A stretch of 64,000 nucleotides of DNA from Sclerodactyla briareus (GCA_026419785.1 JAODTK010005309.1:124001-188000); one strand, 5' to 3'; counted from the stretch's first letter, positions 32,700-46,430 are shown. Numbers and translations: made by a program. The notes: a model not told the origin generated them from the letters alone.

Positions 32700-34450
32700 G
32701 AATTTTGAAATCATTTCTTTGCTAGCATTTGTGCGTTGCCTGGCTGAATCTTCGACGGCTATTTTAAAGGGTTCCTAACCGCACCGTGTGCCTGCCCATT
32801 AATATGTGCACCGTGCACGCACCCACTTTCAACAAGTGGTCGCACCCATAATAATTGATTGCTGAATACTCTTTACAATTTGCAAATAAACCAATATGCA
32901 AAAAAAATTCACAGGGGCCGCCAGGTGGTAGGCTACCCCCGTGCCTCAACCTCTTTCCTTCAATATTTGGGACTTAGCCTTTTCTTCATTGAATTTTGAA
33001 TCATGTCTTTTGATAACGCAATTGGTGGCGTTTCCTGACCGCATTTCCGATACCGCAACCGTGTACCCACACGTATAGTCATTGGCGTAGTCAGAGAGGG
33101 GGCACGGGGCCATTGCCCCCCCCAATCGGAATTCCCCCCAAGTTTATTCTCCAATTTTCACTTAATGATAACAACATTTGGCACTTTGCGGCTCTCTCTC
33201 TCCTCATGAATAGTAAGTGCTCGAATTCTCCTCTGACAGCCCCTTTTTTTGGTCAAATATCCAAACGCGTGCAAAAATTTTGCGCGCTTCGAGCGCAGTA
33301 TACGCCGTGATGAGATACACGATTTTTGACCATTTGGAGTTGACGGCAAGTTTCTTTGTAATCATAGAAGACAGTGGCATACGAGGGGGGTGCGTTGATA
33401 CCCCTTCAACACATTTGTCCAATTATGTTGTCCCCGCTGTCTCAATTCCAGTCAAATGGCTTGATGGTTAGGGGGAAGGGGCACTAGAACCCCCCTCCAA
33501 GTTCGAGGCAAAAATAATGCCCTCCCAGAAATATTGACCCCCGGACGCATATAGGGGATTCATAGGTAATATACATCCCAATGCGCAAAAATTGCGTGCT
33601 TCTTGCTCAGTAAAATCAAAGCCGTGGTTTTGTTGTCTGCTTTTAATACAAACCGATAATACTATTTGATATCCGGGCACATTTTAGGTTTTTTTAATTC
33701 TTGCAATTGTTTGATCCTATGGCTATTAGCATCTTGGGTACATCTGGCCAGCTACATGCATGGCCAAAGATAGGGCGCGTAGACACCCCCTCAAATTCAT
33801 ACAAGACATTTGAATTCATTCGTCCAAATGAGGGAGCCGAAAAGAGATGAAAAAATTGAGACCATATATACAACCGGCCGAAATGACCAAAATTCAGAAA
33901 AAGGCAAATTTTATTGCGAAATTTTCAGGAGGATTTTCAATCACAAGAAGCAATTTTTTCGCGCGTTTCTCGCGCGGTAGTACTTTTCGGCTTTCAAGAT
34001 TTGGGGAAAAAATTTCTGCCCCTTCCCTGCCCCCCCCTCCCCCCCCCCCAAAAAAAAAAAAACGGAAGAGTCCTGTACGCCTATGATTTAAAGCCAAGTG
34101 GAAATAGAAAATGTGACCCACTTCTCAGAACAAGAGTTTTTTGTATGGAAAAAATTGACTTCAAATGATGGCAAATGTTTAACAAGATTTCATCTGAGGG
34201 TTCCTAAAAATGCAAAAATTTTCCAAACGGGAGGGGACACCCCCTCCCTTAACCCCTCCCCATGGCCACCCCCCATCAAAATTCCTGGCTACGCCAGTGG
34301 TGATAGTATGTGCACCGAAAATGTGCACCGGGGCACCCACTTTCAACAAGTAGTCGCACCCATGATAACAAAAGAATCACGGAACCCGCCAGGTGGTATA
34401 CCTACCCTAACCGCCGTCCCGCCTCTATCCCCTTCACCTCGAGATAACGA
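32700..34450 (+). repeat. Tandem duplication of ~290 bp, second copy interrupted
   Basis: Unit A (32700-32990) and unit B (32991-33079 plus 34300-34450) share GAATTTTGAAATCAT, the ACCGCACCGTGT region, ATATGTGCACCG, CACCCACTTTCAACAAGT, GTCGCACCCAT and GCCAGGTGGTA in order. Unit B is split by a 1220 bp element. Confidence 0.75.
33080..34299. mobile_element. Non-autonomous element with CATTGGCGTAG...CTACGCCAGTG ends
   Basis: The left end CATTGGCGTAGTCAG and the reverse complement of the right end CACTGGCGTAGCCAG form a terminal inverted repeat. The flanks end ATAGT (left) and contain GTGATAGT (right), compatible with an imperfect 5-8 bp target duplication. The inside is rich in G/C tracts and CGCG palindromes and has no transposase. 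It interrupts a tandem repeat unit, so the borders are well defined. Confidence 0.6.
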
Positions 34451-35285
34451 TTTCTATGTTTGTTTTTTGGAAATCGTCCATTCACGAGCAACACACCACT
34501 GTAAAGCCAGTCTTATGCAAACTTAGGGATTGAAGGAGAACCCTTCTTCCATTGATAATTAAGAACAAACCAGAGAAAATTTCAGGCATTCTTTGTTAAG
34601 GAACATCATCTGTTCTGGCAGCACAAGGCACATCATATGTCTGAACACTACCGTACATAAATACCCGCGCGCTGTAGCGCGCAAAAATCGAAAGGGGGCA
34701 GCAGAATTCACTCAACTTGATCATTTGGTCATTATAGATTTGTTAAAACACGGTTAGCTGGTATGTCGATCCCTGAAAATACCGTGTCAAGCAAAATAGT
34801 CAGTCGCCAGTCGGGCTCATATATTGTTGGGGGGGGGGGGCACATGCGTTGGTCCACCCACTCAAATATTGGGGGGAAAAGCCGTCACCCTTCCCCTCCC
34901 CCCTCATGAGCCGCCGCCTTGTTAGGGGCTTACACAACAATTGATATTGTAGGTGTTATAGATAGTGATGTGATCAAATCTCCCCCCCAAAAATGATGAT
35001 TTTTCTGTTCTCCAAGGAATTCACAATGCCAGGACCTAATGTACATTTTCCGAGAATAAAATACAATGGGGGGTCTGTTCGGAGGTCGGGGTCACACTTC
35101 GTAGAATCTTCCCTACATGATGTAGCCAATGAAAGAGGATGATGTTCTGGTGTTGAAATAATATAGATTCAGTCAGCCGATGTTTACCGAATCCTCCACC
35201 CAAGGTCCTTAGCAGTCCATTCGCTTTTGCTAGGTGGGGCATCCTTTTTTGTGTCAAACTGAGCATTCTTGCTCAAGTTCCGTAA

Positions 35286-35460
35286 CAGTGGCGTAGCCAG
35301 AATTTTCATTACGTCGCCGAACAAAGTCACTCAATTCTTGTCATCATCGCCAGACTTTACATAACCCCAAGTGAACCCCCAAGAAAATTCAAACATTAAC
35401 AAAAGTCTGGCAGGAGTGGGACATTCCCCCTGCACCCCTGGCCGCTGATGGGGTTCTGAC
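35286..35460 (+). mobile_element. Possible single end of the same CAGTGGCGTAGCCAG family
   Basis: CAGTGGCGTAGCCAGAATTTT at 35286 matches the terminal motif of the 33.1-34.3 kb element. No matching second end was seen nearby, so this is a truncated copy at best. Confidence 0.35.
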
Positions 35461-38184
35461 CAGGTCAAGAGTTGCATACGTTTTGTTTCTCGACTAGTAC
35501 GGACCTCGGCCTCATTTTTAAGATCCTATGATAATAAATACCCCAGAGGGGGACACGGTGTAGAGATGCTTCAGTACCTGCCATTTGAATTGATTTAACA
35601 CCAAAACAACTCTTTACCGCTGTCCCGGAAGTCGGCACCTTTTCGGCCATCAGATTTGACCAAGTACCCAACAAGATGGACCATTAGCATGTTCTTCATA
35701 GTGAAGAATGTGGACAAAAAAAACTCAAGCAATACAAGTGAAAAAAGACATTACTAACAGCATATGGGGGCTCAGTGATCTTGACGATAGTTTTATCCCA
35801 TGAACCTTTATTAATCACCGAAGAGGCAACGGCACCTGTGCTTGTAAAGTCTATTTGATGAGATTTTTCCCCGTGCTAGCTTCACTGGAGAACAAGCGTT
35901 GCATGTATGCCTAACATCGTAACCGCAACAACAGTTTGTGTTACTCTAACTTTTGGATGGCAGGTAATCTGCGGATACGATTCCTACGTAGAGCACCTGA
36001 ATTAAAAGTGTAATTGTAAACTCGCCTTATTTTAGAAGCTTTCGCGCGACAGTGGGTCGCTTCTTGTTCATAATTCTTATTTTTATGCACCAAACACGTA
36101 ATCATTCCATCATTCCTATTTTGGAAGAACAAACTGATACCGTCATTAGATTTTTTGGGTTTTTTTAAACTGCCTGAACTACCCTGCCAACAATTTGTCA
36201 AAAAAACAAGCACAATGTTTTTTCCATATCCTATTACCAGTAGATAGTTTGACAAGAGTGTTTAATTGCATAAAATACGTTGAGGTAGGATAAGTGTCGG
36301 TAAGAATCATTTCTTCATTGTGATAGACTTCGATCGGTACGTGTTTGTTTTGTGCAGCTGCCACCACTTTTTGGAGACATGTTTCCCAAGCCCTGTTCCT
36401 CTCGAATCGACAATCCACTTCGACAAGTAGGAGCACACCACTGATGACTATTCTTGTGAGGTTTTTTCATCAAATATATTCCATGTTTTCAGTTGTTCCC
36501 GATCGAAAAATTATTATGATATAAGTGATTGCCTCACGATTGCCCGCGAGTATAAAGTGACTAAACCAAAAAAAAAAAAACTGCAGATAATAAGCTCATC
36601 CCAACCTGTCATACCCTTGGCGTCGGTCTCGGGTTTCTTGATTTGTGGGTCTATAATGTACATATTGAGTGGATACAGTGGCCTCTTTCACCATCCACGG
36701 TCACCCCACCCGCACTCAAATGTCCACGCCCTCTTATCAGATAACGAGTATTCGCCGTGAGTAGGTATAAATACGATAGCGCTGTTGGTATCAGTGCCTG
36801 CACGTGAAACAGCGTCATAAAATTCGAGAAAATATGCGGGTTTAGGAAAGTCGCACACTGAGCTAGAAGCCTACTTGTTCGACGATGTTGCTGTACGCTC
36901 CCTATATATACTGCACTTATGAAATGTACACGCTGTCGATATAAACCGAGGCCTGCACGCCTCTTGGTGACGAGATTGCCAGCAGGCAGTGACGTGGACT
37001 AATCCGATTTGCTGAAGTGGGACTTATCCTGTTCTTCGTTATATACACACTCAAGGATTACCTGTGGATTATTGCTGCGTACTATCTGCTGGTCGTTGTT
37101 ATGGCTACGCGTATACCACAAGGGTACTCCGGACCACTTTACTATGTTTATATAGAGTAACAAGCTGCTTCGTCCTCCCAGCTATTTGGAATCAGTTCGT
37201 CCAGTTTTGGGTCGTCCAGCGTCAGTTCATGGACATACGGCATCGTCTTTGGATTACTTTACTCGTGATTTTTTTAAGGCCGTATGCCACGAATCAAAGG
37301 TGAGTATAGTGAACTGGATTATTCTACAATTACTACTGGAAACAATCGGTTGCAATGGCCGTTTATACCTTCTGTTTAGTTATTGTAGTATTTTTTTTTC
37401 CGGAACATGATCGAATGCCCGGTACGGTGAGGCGGTACAATGAGAACCGCTGTTGATAGTCGTGCGCGCGGCAATGATTTTGAAATGTCTGTATATAACA
37501 GTAACTTAACAACAGTTTTGCTTTCATGACTATCTATACCCTTATTTTTCGGAAATGAGATAGTGCGGTAATTTCTACGCATACCCTTATGTTTGTGCAC
37601 CATCATCGTTTATTTCCGTAGGTTACCTACTCCTACTGTATCGTGTTGTTGATTTCATATTAAGGGAAGATGTGTTTCGATATTATGCTCGCATCTTTTT
37701 ATTTGCATTACATTATAGGGAGTCTAATTGAACAAACTCTGCTTTTATGGACCTCCTTCCTCCGTATAAACATTACACTAACATGTATTGCTTTGCTTTT
37801 TTTTGTGGGGTGGACTGGACTGAAGCTAATCAACTTTATTCGATACGACATCGTCTTCGGATCACTTTTCGCTGATTTTGAAGGCCTAAATGCACGAAAT
37901 CAAAGGGTGGGTATCGTTAGTGAGGGTTGTTTGAGTGTTAGCTAGATTGTTGTGTCCGTTTAGTTACTCGAGTAGTTCTTCTTATCACGGAGAATGATTT
38001 GACTGCCCAAGTGCTGTCCCACAAGAATAAACTTGTCTGTAAATTAACTGTATCTCACTACTTTACTCTTACTCACTCTTATCTAGCAAGGAAAAGTTCG
38101 TTATGTTCGTACCATGGTCTGCTGAAATAAATTTCACGTTTTTGATTCCTTGACGAAGTCGGAGGAATCTATGCAGTCATGCCA
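35461..38184. other. No supported gene; one short internal repeat
   Basis: A module CATCGTCTTTGGATTACTTT...AAGGCC...CACGAATCAAAGGTGAGTAT near 37230-37310 recurs as CATCGTCTTCGGATCACTTT...AAGGCC...CACGAAATCAAAGGGTGGGT near 37845-37915. A minus-strand frame (36179-36436) looks protein-like but has no splice or family support. Confidence 0.35.
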
Positions 38185-39440
38185 GTGTGTGTGTGTGTGT
38201 GTGTATGTATGTGTGACGCCTGGCTTGTGAACCAATAACTCGACCCCACCTGGATGATGAGGCTCATACTTGGATGGGGGTTCCCATGATGAGTACATGG
38301 ACCCTATTGTTTTGGGGTCAGGTCAAGGTCATCTGAGGTCACCAGAGGTCAAAGTCTGAAAATCTTGTGACACGATAAGTCCAGAATGGTTGGTCTGATC
38401 GAGGTTCAAATTTGTGCGTAGATTTCTTATGGGGAGTACAGGTTTACCCTATTGTTTTTGGTATAAGTCGGGTGAATTGGTCGAGAATAGGAAATTGTGA
38501 AAATCAAATTTTGGCCAATTTTGGATGTGAACACGATAACTCGACCCCACCTGGATGGATGAAGCTCTACTTGGATGTGGGTTCCCATGATGAGTACATG
38601 GACCCTATTGTTTTGGGGGCAGGTCGAGGTCATCGAATGTTAACAGAGGGTCAGTCTGAAAATGCTTGTAACACGATAAGTCCAGACACGTTGGTCTGTA
38701 TGATCGAGTTGAAATGTGGTGCGTAGCTTTCTTCTGGAGAGTAAAGGACCTACTCGTTTTTGGGGTTAGGTCGGGTGAATTGTTAAAAAATGGAAAGTTT
38801 GTGAATCGATATTTTGGCCAGTTTTTGGCTTGTAAAGCACATTAACTCAACACCACCTGAATGAATGAAGCTCACATTTGGTTGTGAAGTTTCCCATGCT
38901 GGGTAAACATACATGAACCCTAATCAGTTTTGTTTCATCAGTCAAAAGGTCCTCTAGGGCAACAGAGGTCAAAGTCTGAAAATGCCTGTCAACAAACAAT
39001 GTTTCAAAACAGTTTTCAAAATAGTGGTCGGTCAGGTTGTAATTTATGTGTATCAGCATTTTGATGGGGACTTATGAACCCATTTTTGTCTTGGTTCGGA
39101 CCGGGGTAACTAAAAAATAGGAAAAAAAATGCAATATTTGGTCAAGCTCACTTTTAATTTAAGTACGATGAACTGACTCGCATAGATGAATGAAGGCCCA
39201 TACTTGGTATGTGTGAAAATTAAGGTTGATAGGTAGAAATAGTTGTAGCTTCCTTATCAAGAGTACAGGAACCTATTGGCTGATCGAGATAGCATCATTT
39301 TGGTGGAAATGTAAATTTGTCTACGTGTCATATGTTTCCGCATAATGAGCTGGGACAATTTTCCATTTGCCCTTGTTTCTACGCATAGGTTTGTCAAAAT
39401 GAGTCAAGTATTTCACTAACCTTCCGGCTTTCTAGTTAAG
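38185..39440 (+). repeat. TG microsatellite plus four units of a ~306 bp tandem repeat
   Basis: After a (TG)n run (38185-38216), GCCTGGCTTGTGAACC leads into units starting at ATAACTCGACCCC near 38235, 38536, 38842 and 39170. Units carry GGTTCCCATGATGAGTACAT, GGACCCTATTGTTTTGGGG and CACGATAAGTCCAGA. Divergence rises left to right. The end reads AAATGAGTCAAGTATTTC and CTTCCGGCTTTCTAGTT, also seen at the end of the 56.7 kb copy. Confidence 0.85.
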
Positions 39441-42400
39441 GGTCGATTTCCTGACGCGAAAACGTGTCAAAAATAAAAATCGAGCATATTAGGTATTTAC
39501 CTACCTGGCTTTAGAGTGTCCTCGATTCGACTATGGTAATTCGTTGTGCCGACACATTTGTAATTGCTGTCTAAATAGTCATAATAACCGTGAACCGCGC
39601 TGGAATCCACACTGAAGATTATGGAGATTCAAGCAAGATGTCCGCTTTGATTTTTTCATTATACTTGAAGATCAGGGTAATATTCTCAAAACCCCCCCGT
39701 CGAATACCGCTATTAATCGACCTGTCGTATGCGCGACATCACGGCAAGCGTCCGTTCCCAATGTGTCATTGGCATCAGCTTTATTTTGCATACAAAAAAA
39801 TCTAATAGATTGTCTCTGATCCCACCTCTTGGCTATATTCATTTATGGGGCAAAACTGACTCGCGTACCCATCATATGAACGAGTCCCTGCTATTATCGG
39901 ACCCAATTTTTGGTTTTGATTTATTAAAGTGGCTCTATACCGTATTTAATACGAACAATATCGAGCGCTGGGTTGATGATCCCGGGAACAACGGCGACTT
40001 CCGTTTGGTGACGCCTTCGTGGATATTGCGAAAACGAACCCCAGCTCTAAACGAATTTTGTTTCTAATTGCTATGTTTACTAAGAAGGTGGTCTAGTCTT
40101 AGCCCATTGCGGCAGCTGTGTAGAACAATGTTTGCGTATAATCACCCAAAGTATGTATCATATTTGCCCCCCCTCCCCCCGTTACGTCACAGACCCATTG
40201 CGTGGTAAAACAATAAGGTTTGTATTCTGTTTTTCACAGCGCTGAAGGATGGAAACGACAATCATGCCTGATGGGTCCTTGGAAGTAGGAGACCAATGAT
40301 GGGAATTCCTCCTCGTTCTCCTGTCGCCAGTTTTATTCTGGGACGTGGGGAACCTTGCAATAAAACCAGAAGGATTCAAAAGTAACGAACCTGAAAGTCA
40401 GGAAGAAAACTGCCAACTGCTATGGGAGTATGACCAGGTTATCGGTATGAGTACATGATCCCATGACCTAGTAGTCAGTCAAAGGTATCTGAGTGTAAAT
40501 GGAAGTTATGTAAGGCAGTCAAGTAATCACTGATGCTCTTGGCTCCAGTATTCGTTTAGACGTTTTACAGTTGATACTTTAAAAAAAAAAATTGTGGCCA
40601 GGAGCCCATAAATTGTTTTTATTTGCCAAGTTTTCCATTCTCAACGATTCTCTCTATTGTACCATCCAAGCCTGCTTGTCCTTCACTCGGCGGGTATCGG
40701 GAACTCGTTAAATCGTCTTATCATTTTGGACGTTATAAACTGATTGCTTTGGGGGAAACGGTTTTCCAATCTCAGTTCGCACACGCTGCCGCCGCTTTAC
40801 CGCTGGAGGCTACCGGACGCAACGTCTCTTAACTTAGTAAAATCCAAACAAACTCGCGGAATGGTGAATCTGACTTGAAATGGAAATTCGATTTTTCCTT
40901 CACTTTCGAAACAATCCAGTGCTATTTCAATGGCCTTTTCACGGTTATCGTTCATGAGATGATGACAATACTATCGTGTGTTGAAGGTCCCAAAAGGGGG
41001 GACAGTTAAACAGTAACATTTTCCATTACAACGAACAGTGTGCGGAACAAACTTTCGAAACTCTCTGACGGGAATTACCCACCCCATCAACCACAAAACT
41101 GTATGGCGTCTCCCACACTTCTCAACACTAACATAGGTAACACACATGAACTAATTGGTGGTCGAAGAGTGGTTCGACCTGTCATGATAAGGGCTATGGC
41201 GAGAATCGCACCCAGGCTATTATACCATCGAACGCTTTCACAGGTGAACTTCTTACAGACCTCCTATCGCATTAGGTCATCCCATCTATTCCATTTGATA
41301 CTAGCCTCCTAGTTCGTGAAACAAAGCCATCATAGTCTACACAGCAGGTGTATGCAGCTAAAATTGTGATTATCATTTTCGAACTCCAATTAATATGACG
41401 CGGGACGTTTTCGTGATACTTGGTCGCTTTGGTTTGCTCATCCGATGAGGAGTAGTCCCTCCACGATGACTAATTGCAAAAACGTTGAATTATACCGGCG
41501 GTTTCCTTGTAATTTTCGCGTATAATTGCGAGTGGGCAGTGGGCCATGGACTCACACGCCTCACCCGTGAAGAGGGGGTTGTTGGGTCCCGTCCATATCG
41601 TACAATACCAGCAATAACCCTATTAAACTGAACACTGGATGTGGGTACGGGCACTGAGTCCTCTATCTGGTGCTATTTGGCAGATGCTATAGCCCCGACA
41701 CGATCGAGTAGGGGCCCTTGTTATTCGTCCGGAGTCGAGAAGGTTAAATGACTTTATCAGAGGGCCACTGCAAAGTCGACTAAACATATATAGACAGCGT
41801 AAATTATGATAATACATATAACTAGTGAAAACAACAATGCTCGATCACGCGTTACTATCACCTAGCATGGCATATTGGTCTAGATAGCGTTGAAGTAGTT
41901 CAGTCGCAGCCCTAAAAGTTTTGTTCCAGACATGTGATCCCTATTACAAGGACAGTACAATGCCTTCATCTCCTCTCCTGCATTTTTGTGCTGACTTAGT
42001 GAACCTATTTCATTTGACCCTTATAATCGGTCACTGGTCATGTAATATACTTGACTTTTCTACGTTTCTATTTATTACTTATGGCAGCTACCTACATACA
42101 CATTTCAGCTGCTTCGAGTGAGTCGATAAGATGCAATCAGCTCTAATTTCAAAATCACCTTGGACATCACGGAGGGGGGGGGGGGGGGGAGGGGGGGGGG
42201 GGAGACCTACTATCCCCTGCAATACCAAATCAAGTAAACAAACTGTACTTTGAAAACCCTGCTACACACGATGATACCGGGGTCCGATATAACTCAGAAA
42301 ATATTGAAAAATGATCCCAGCCTCTTTCAATGAATACCTAGTTTCGCATTTCTGTTATCATCCCGCAAAACAACATTTAGTGTGTAGAGTCCTATGGCAG

Positions 42401-44400
42401 CCTTTGAATCCCCCCCCCCCCCCGTACTGTCACAGTCTCAAATACCTTGGAAGTAAGTTGAAATACTCATCCAGGCAACATTTACCTCCTAATTTCGTGT
42501 CCGTGGTTTTTGACATTCTTTTTCCACCTTTGGTAATTCTATCCAGACAGAACGTCCCCTCAACATTGGTTTACACAAATATTACTCAAATTCATTTTTT
42601 CACCTACGGCCCATTTGTAACGCACACGCAACTAGGTGACGTCGTCCAACGACGACGATGACGGTAAATGTATGGGGCGACCAATACATATCCAAAGTAA
42701 TTGTTGCCAGTGGGCGTACGCATTGGAATACATTTTCCAATCAAAAAACCACTTTTCGTACTGTTCGTGAGTAAACTTGGTGGACGCTTACAGCTGTTGT
42801 TTATCGAGTTGTGCAGGGCTCATTAATTGCATTTATGTCAATAGGGAGGGTGAGACTATTATGAGGGCGCACTTTTCTTTGATCCCGCCCCCCCCCACTC
42901 CCCCCCCCCCCCGCCCCGTCCTAGACAAACGCTCGTTACTTCACTGAGTGCTCGACCATCTTCTATGAAGGCCTTTTGGTGGCAGTAGTCAACAGGACTA
43001 TAAGTGAGTATGGTTGGTTGTTATGATGACGTGCTTAGTCGAGTCGGGGTTGGAATTGGCGGTGTAAGATGATTACTGTTGGTCCATTGTTTGTAGTACT
43101 TGACATTGCGCCACCCCGCACAAAAAGTTTTTCGAAATAACTCGGCGTTTTCGTCTACGTGACATGTTGTGAGTATACCATGAAAGTCACTACAAACTAA
43201 CTACAAACTCACATGCGATTTACGGGAACGATCGTAATGCATAACAAATGGCGGGAAGCGACGGCGGCGTTATTAACGCACGACGGAGAAACGTTCTCTC
43301 TCGCTGGCAGCAATTTTTATGAATAACTTTTACGATTGCCATCTAATTGCATGTCAGTGATTACTATATTATCTTCCCGATATGCCATACAACGGTTTTT
43401 CTCTCGTGATGATATTCCGAATTAAACAAACCGCCAATTCCTCCTTTTCAGGTGTTCTGAGAACGATAGATATTGCGCTTTAGTTTGCATTGTGGCAAAA
43501 ATAACACGCGCCATAAATATCTCCACATAGGAGTGGGCGTAACATATCCCCTTCACTCTGGCTCGCGATATGACGGGAAGTGGAATAATTATAAAACCTA
43601 TACGTCTATTTATCACTTATTAACAGACCCTGTCAGAATTACTCTTTTTATCACTCTAACCAGCTTGATTTACAATGCGGCGAAGCAGCCACAAAGTCAT
43701 CGGATAATGCTGCAAGTAATAATAAAACAAAACGGCACTTCCATATCAACCGAAAAACTGTTGTAAACATCTGCTCTTGGAACTGAACAAATAACCGTCA
43801 TATTGACCCCCCTACAATAAATTTCATTGTAGGCTTCGACTTATTCCGCGGTCCGGAAACAACGTTTTCTAAATAATAGAAATCGTGGTTACTTGACCAT
43901 AGGGACTGAGGCAAAATGATGAAACTAGAATGAATCGGACAAAACCGAGCTCATGTCCCATTTTGTGCGAGAAACAACAAATTTTGGATTGCATTGCATC
44001 CACTCCCACTCAGAGTTAATCCGTATTTGTTATTCTCTCGTTAAACTAATCTGGGGGAATGACTGGCGATCCAGAGAGAGAGAGAGATTGTCCTCAATAA
44101 TTTCATAAATCGCCCTTTGTCTCCGATTTTCATAACTTTTTTTTCGACACGAAAGTTAATTCCCTCCATATCTTGACCAGATTGGACGGGAGAGAGGGCG
44201 GGAACGAGATTTCCCACGTCCTTCGTGTAGTTTGTGAATGGCAGCTATACCCAAAACCTACCGACCAAAACTGCTGGCTATTGGGTAAGAACACTGCATA
44301 GAATCTTGTCTGAAACTGCCTATCAGAGACTTGATATTCCATAGTCAGGCGCAGGTCGGTTCCGTTGGGTCCCGTCCAGTGGTTGTAATATCCCTCCCCG
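39441..44400. other. No gene recognised
   Basis: This stretch has long G and C homopolymers (42171-42202, 42410-42424, 42887-42914), the phrase GTTGGGTCCCGTCCA shared with 44365, and a (GA)n run near 44080. A 112-codon plus frame (39729-40067) has no splice signals or family resemblance. Confidence 0.4.
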
Positions 44401-44904
44401 AATTTGGTAAGCAGGGGTGGTGTGGGGGGGGGGGTTTCCCTGAGTTCATCGTCGAGATTTCAATATTGCGTTGCGGTTTCCGTGGATTTAACTGACTCTG
44501 CTGCTCGGCGAAGGGCAACCAGCCAAATGAAGTGTTCGGGGCAAAGCCCCGAGAAAACCCCCGAGTCTGGAGAAGGAAAACCCGACAGTTGTGTCCTCGT
44601 GGTGGCGGGCTTGTGTTTGGTGTGTCGAGGTGGCGTCACCTCAAGCCATCGGCCGTCCCGACTCATTTGAAGCAGGCAGTGTACTCAATTACGGTTTACG
44701 GTTGGGAGCGAAAGGGAGTCCGCAGGGTGCTCATAGATGGGGGTGGAGGGTGCAGTCTCTTCGTGACCTGACCCCCCCAAATCCCCTCGGGACAACATGC
44801 GAAAGTACATCCTATGTCTGTCCTATGATAACCTTCGAACAGTCTTTAACGAAGTCCCGAAGAAGCCATCGAGCTGGAGTCGCTAGGTCAAGCTCATTGG
44901 TCGG

Positions 44905-45012
44905 ACTCAGCTTTGAGGGGGGCTTCGGCGTAAGGCACTTGGGACCAACTGCTGTCCGACCGCTGAGGTGCGTAGGTCCAGCGTCTCTGGAGTCCGTGCA
45001 TAGGCACCTGGC
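44905..45012 (+). repeat. Dispersed ~105 bp repeat, copy 1
   Basis: CAGCTTTGAGGGGGGCTTCG and GTAGGTCCAGCGTCT, then GGAGTCCGTGCA.AGGCA, occur here and at 46176 in the same order. The identity of the parent element is unknown. The 189-codon plus frame across it is not a recognised protein. Confidence 0.7.
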
Positions 45013-46175
45013 AACGGGTGCTCTCAGCATGTCTACAGAGCGATTAAGTGCGACGCAACCGGCCTCTGTTGTTCTTGTGCCCAGCTGTAATAGCATGATG
45101 GCTATAGGATCTGGCCAGTGTTCCGATTGTGAGAGCCACTGGACTGTGTGTTATGAGTAGTTGTACAGGCCGCCGGCTCGAAAATTTTCAGATGGGTTGA
45201 GGAAGGCCATGGTAGCTGGCCGCCTGAGACTGAAGTGTGCCTTCGTCTGATGAACTCGAGTAGCCTTGGGGCTCTGGGCTCTGGACTCTGGGCTTGTGAC
45301 CGGACTGTCCCTCCAGGTGACTGCCATGTTACTGTTGGTCTTGCGTGTGGAGGGGAGTGGGGGGGAAGTGTTCCCATCTGATGGGTGATGTCTCGGGCAG
45401 GGGCTGCAGTGACTAAAGAGCGGTTGCACTTCTCTCGGTGCCTGACGGGGTCTTTGTGGGGTCGTCCTGGTGGGTTCTTGTCAAACTTCTTGCGCCGTCG
45501 ACCGTCCTGGGCGGGGGTCGGGTTTCGCTCCGTGGTTCCCACTGCGATGCGTCCTTCGCTCTCTCCGATTCCTGTCTGAACGAAATTTCTGGAGTTCGTA
45601 GGGCTGTCCTGTGGCCTATACGATTCTTTAATAATAATGATAATCATAAAAATGTATGGCGCCCAAACGAACTATATAAAAATAATCTCGTATCGCTTAA
45701 CCAATAAAACAACAATCATGAAATCATCGGAAAGGTTAGTCTTAAAGAAGGATTTAAATTGTTCAACTATTTCAAACCTTTGTTACATTGCCTGGGAGTG
45801 ATTTCCCCCATTCGGTGCACAGGAATTCGAAATTTCTTGAGCCGTAGTCTGTGTCTTGACGCGGGGGTGAGAGAATCTGCGATGAGTTGGAGCGAGTGAG
45901 CGTGTGGAGGCCGGTCTAAGCTGGAGTCAGCGTAGATGTACTCGTGCCTTCATTGGTAGGCATTTGAAGACCTCATGAGACTTGTAGTTGATCCGTTCGC
46001 GATGGGGGTACCAGTGGAAGATCAATCTTACGGGAGTTATGTGTTTTCGAATTTCCGGTTCTGGTGACTGGCGGTGCGCGGTATTCAGTACACTTGCAGT
46101 CGGTCAATATTACAATTTTTGGCATCCATACAGTATGCTGTTGCCGTAATCCAGCTTCTATGGACAAACGCATGG

Positions 46176-46282
46176 ATAGCGAGACCAGCTTTGAGGGGGG
46201 CTTCGCGGCTTATGGAACTGGGGAACTGCTCCGCAACGGAGGCGTAGGTCCAGCGTCTTTGGAGTCCGTGCAGAGGCATTGT
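46176..46282 (+). repeat. Dispersed ~105 bp repeat, copy 2
   Basis: This second direct copy lies about 1270 bp from the first, close to a GC-rich CGAGGCCGG palindrome at about 46310-46335. The two could be LTR or 3'-end fragments of one element, but no internal genes confirm that. Confidence 0.7.
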
Positions 46283-46299
46283 TGGAGGTCCTCGAGCCT

Positions 46300-46430
46300 G
46301 TCTCTGCCCTCGAGGCCGGCCTCGAGGCCGGTTTTTTGTTGCGGCCTCGTCCTCGGCTCGGAGCTGCTTCCTCGCCTCGGCGCTTCCGGCCTCGTATTTT
46401 GGGCCGAGGCCGGATCGAGGAACCGGACCA
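46300..46430. repeat. GGCCTCG-rich palindromic tract
   Basis: CTCGAGGCCGGCCTCGAGG is a perfect inverted repeat, followed by irregular CCTCGG hexamers. It resembles the hexamer array at 48.06 kb. Confidence 0.6.

Noticed and set aside
44591-45647. 189-codon plus and 181-codon minus frames as genes
   Set aside because: They overlap each other in GC-rich, stop-poor repeat DNA and match no family.
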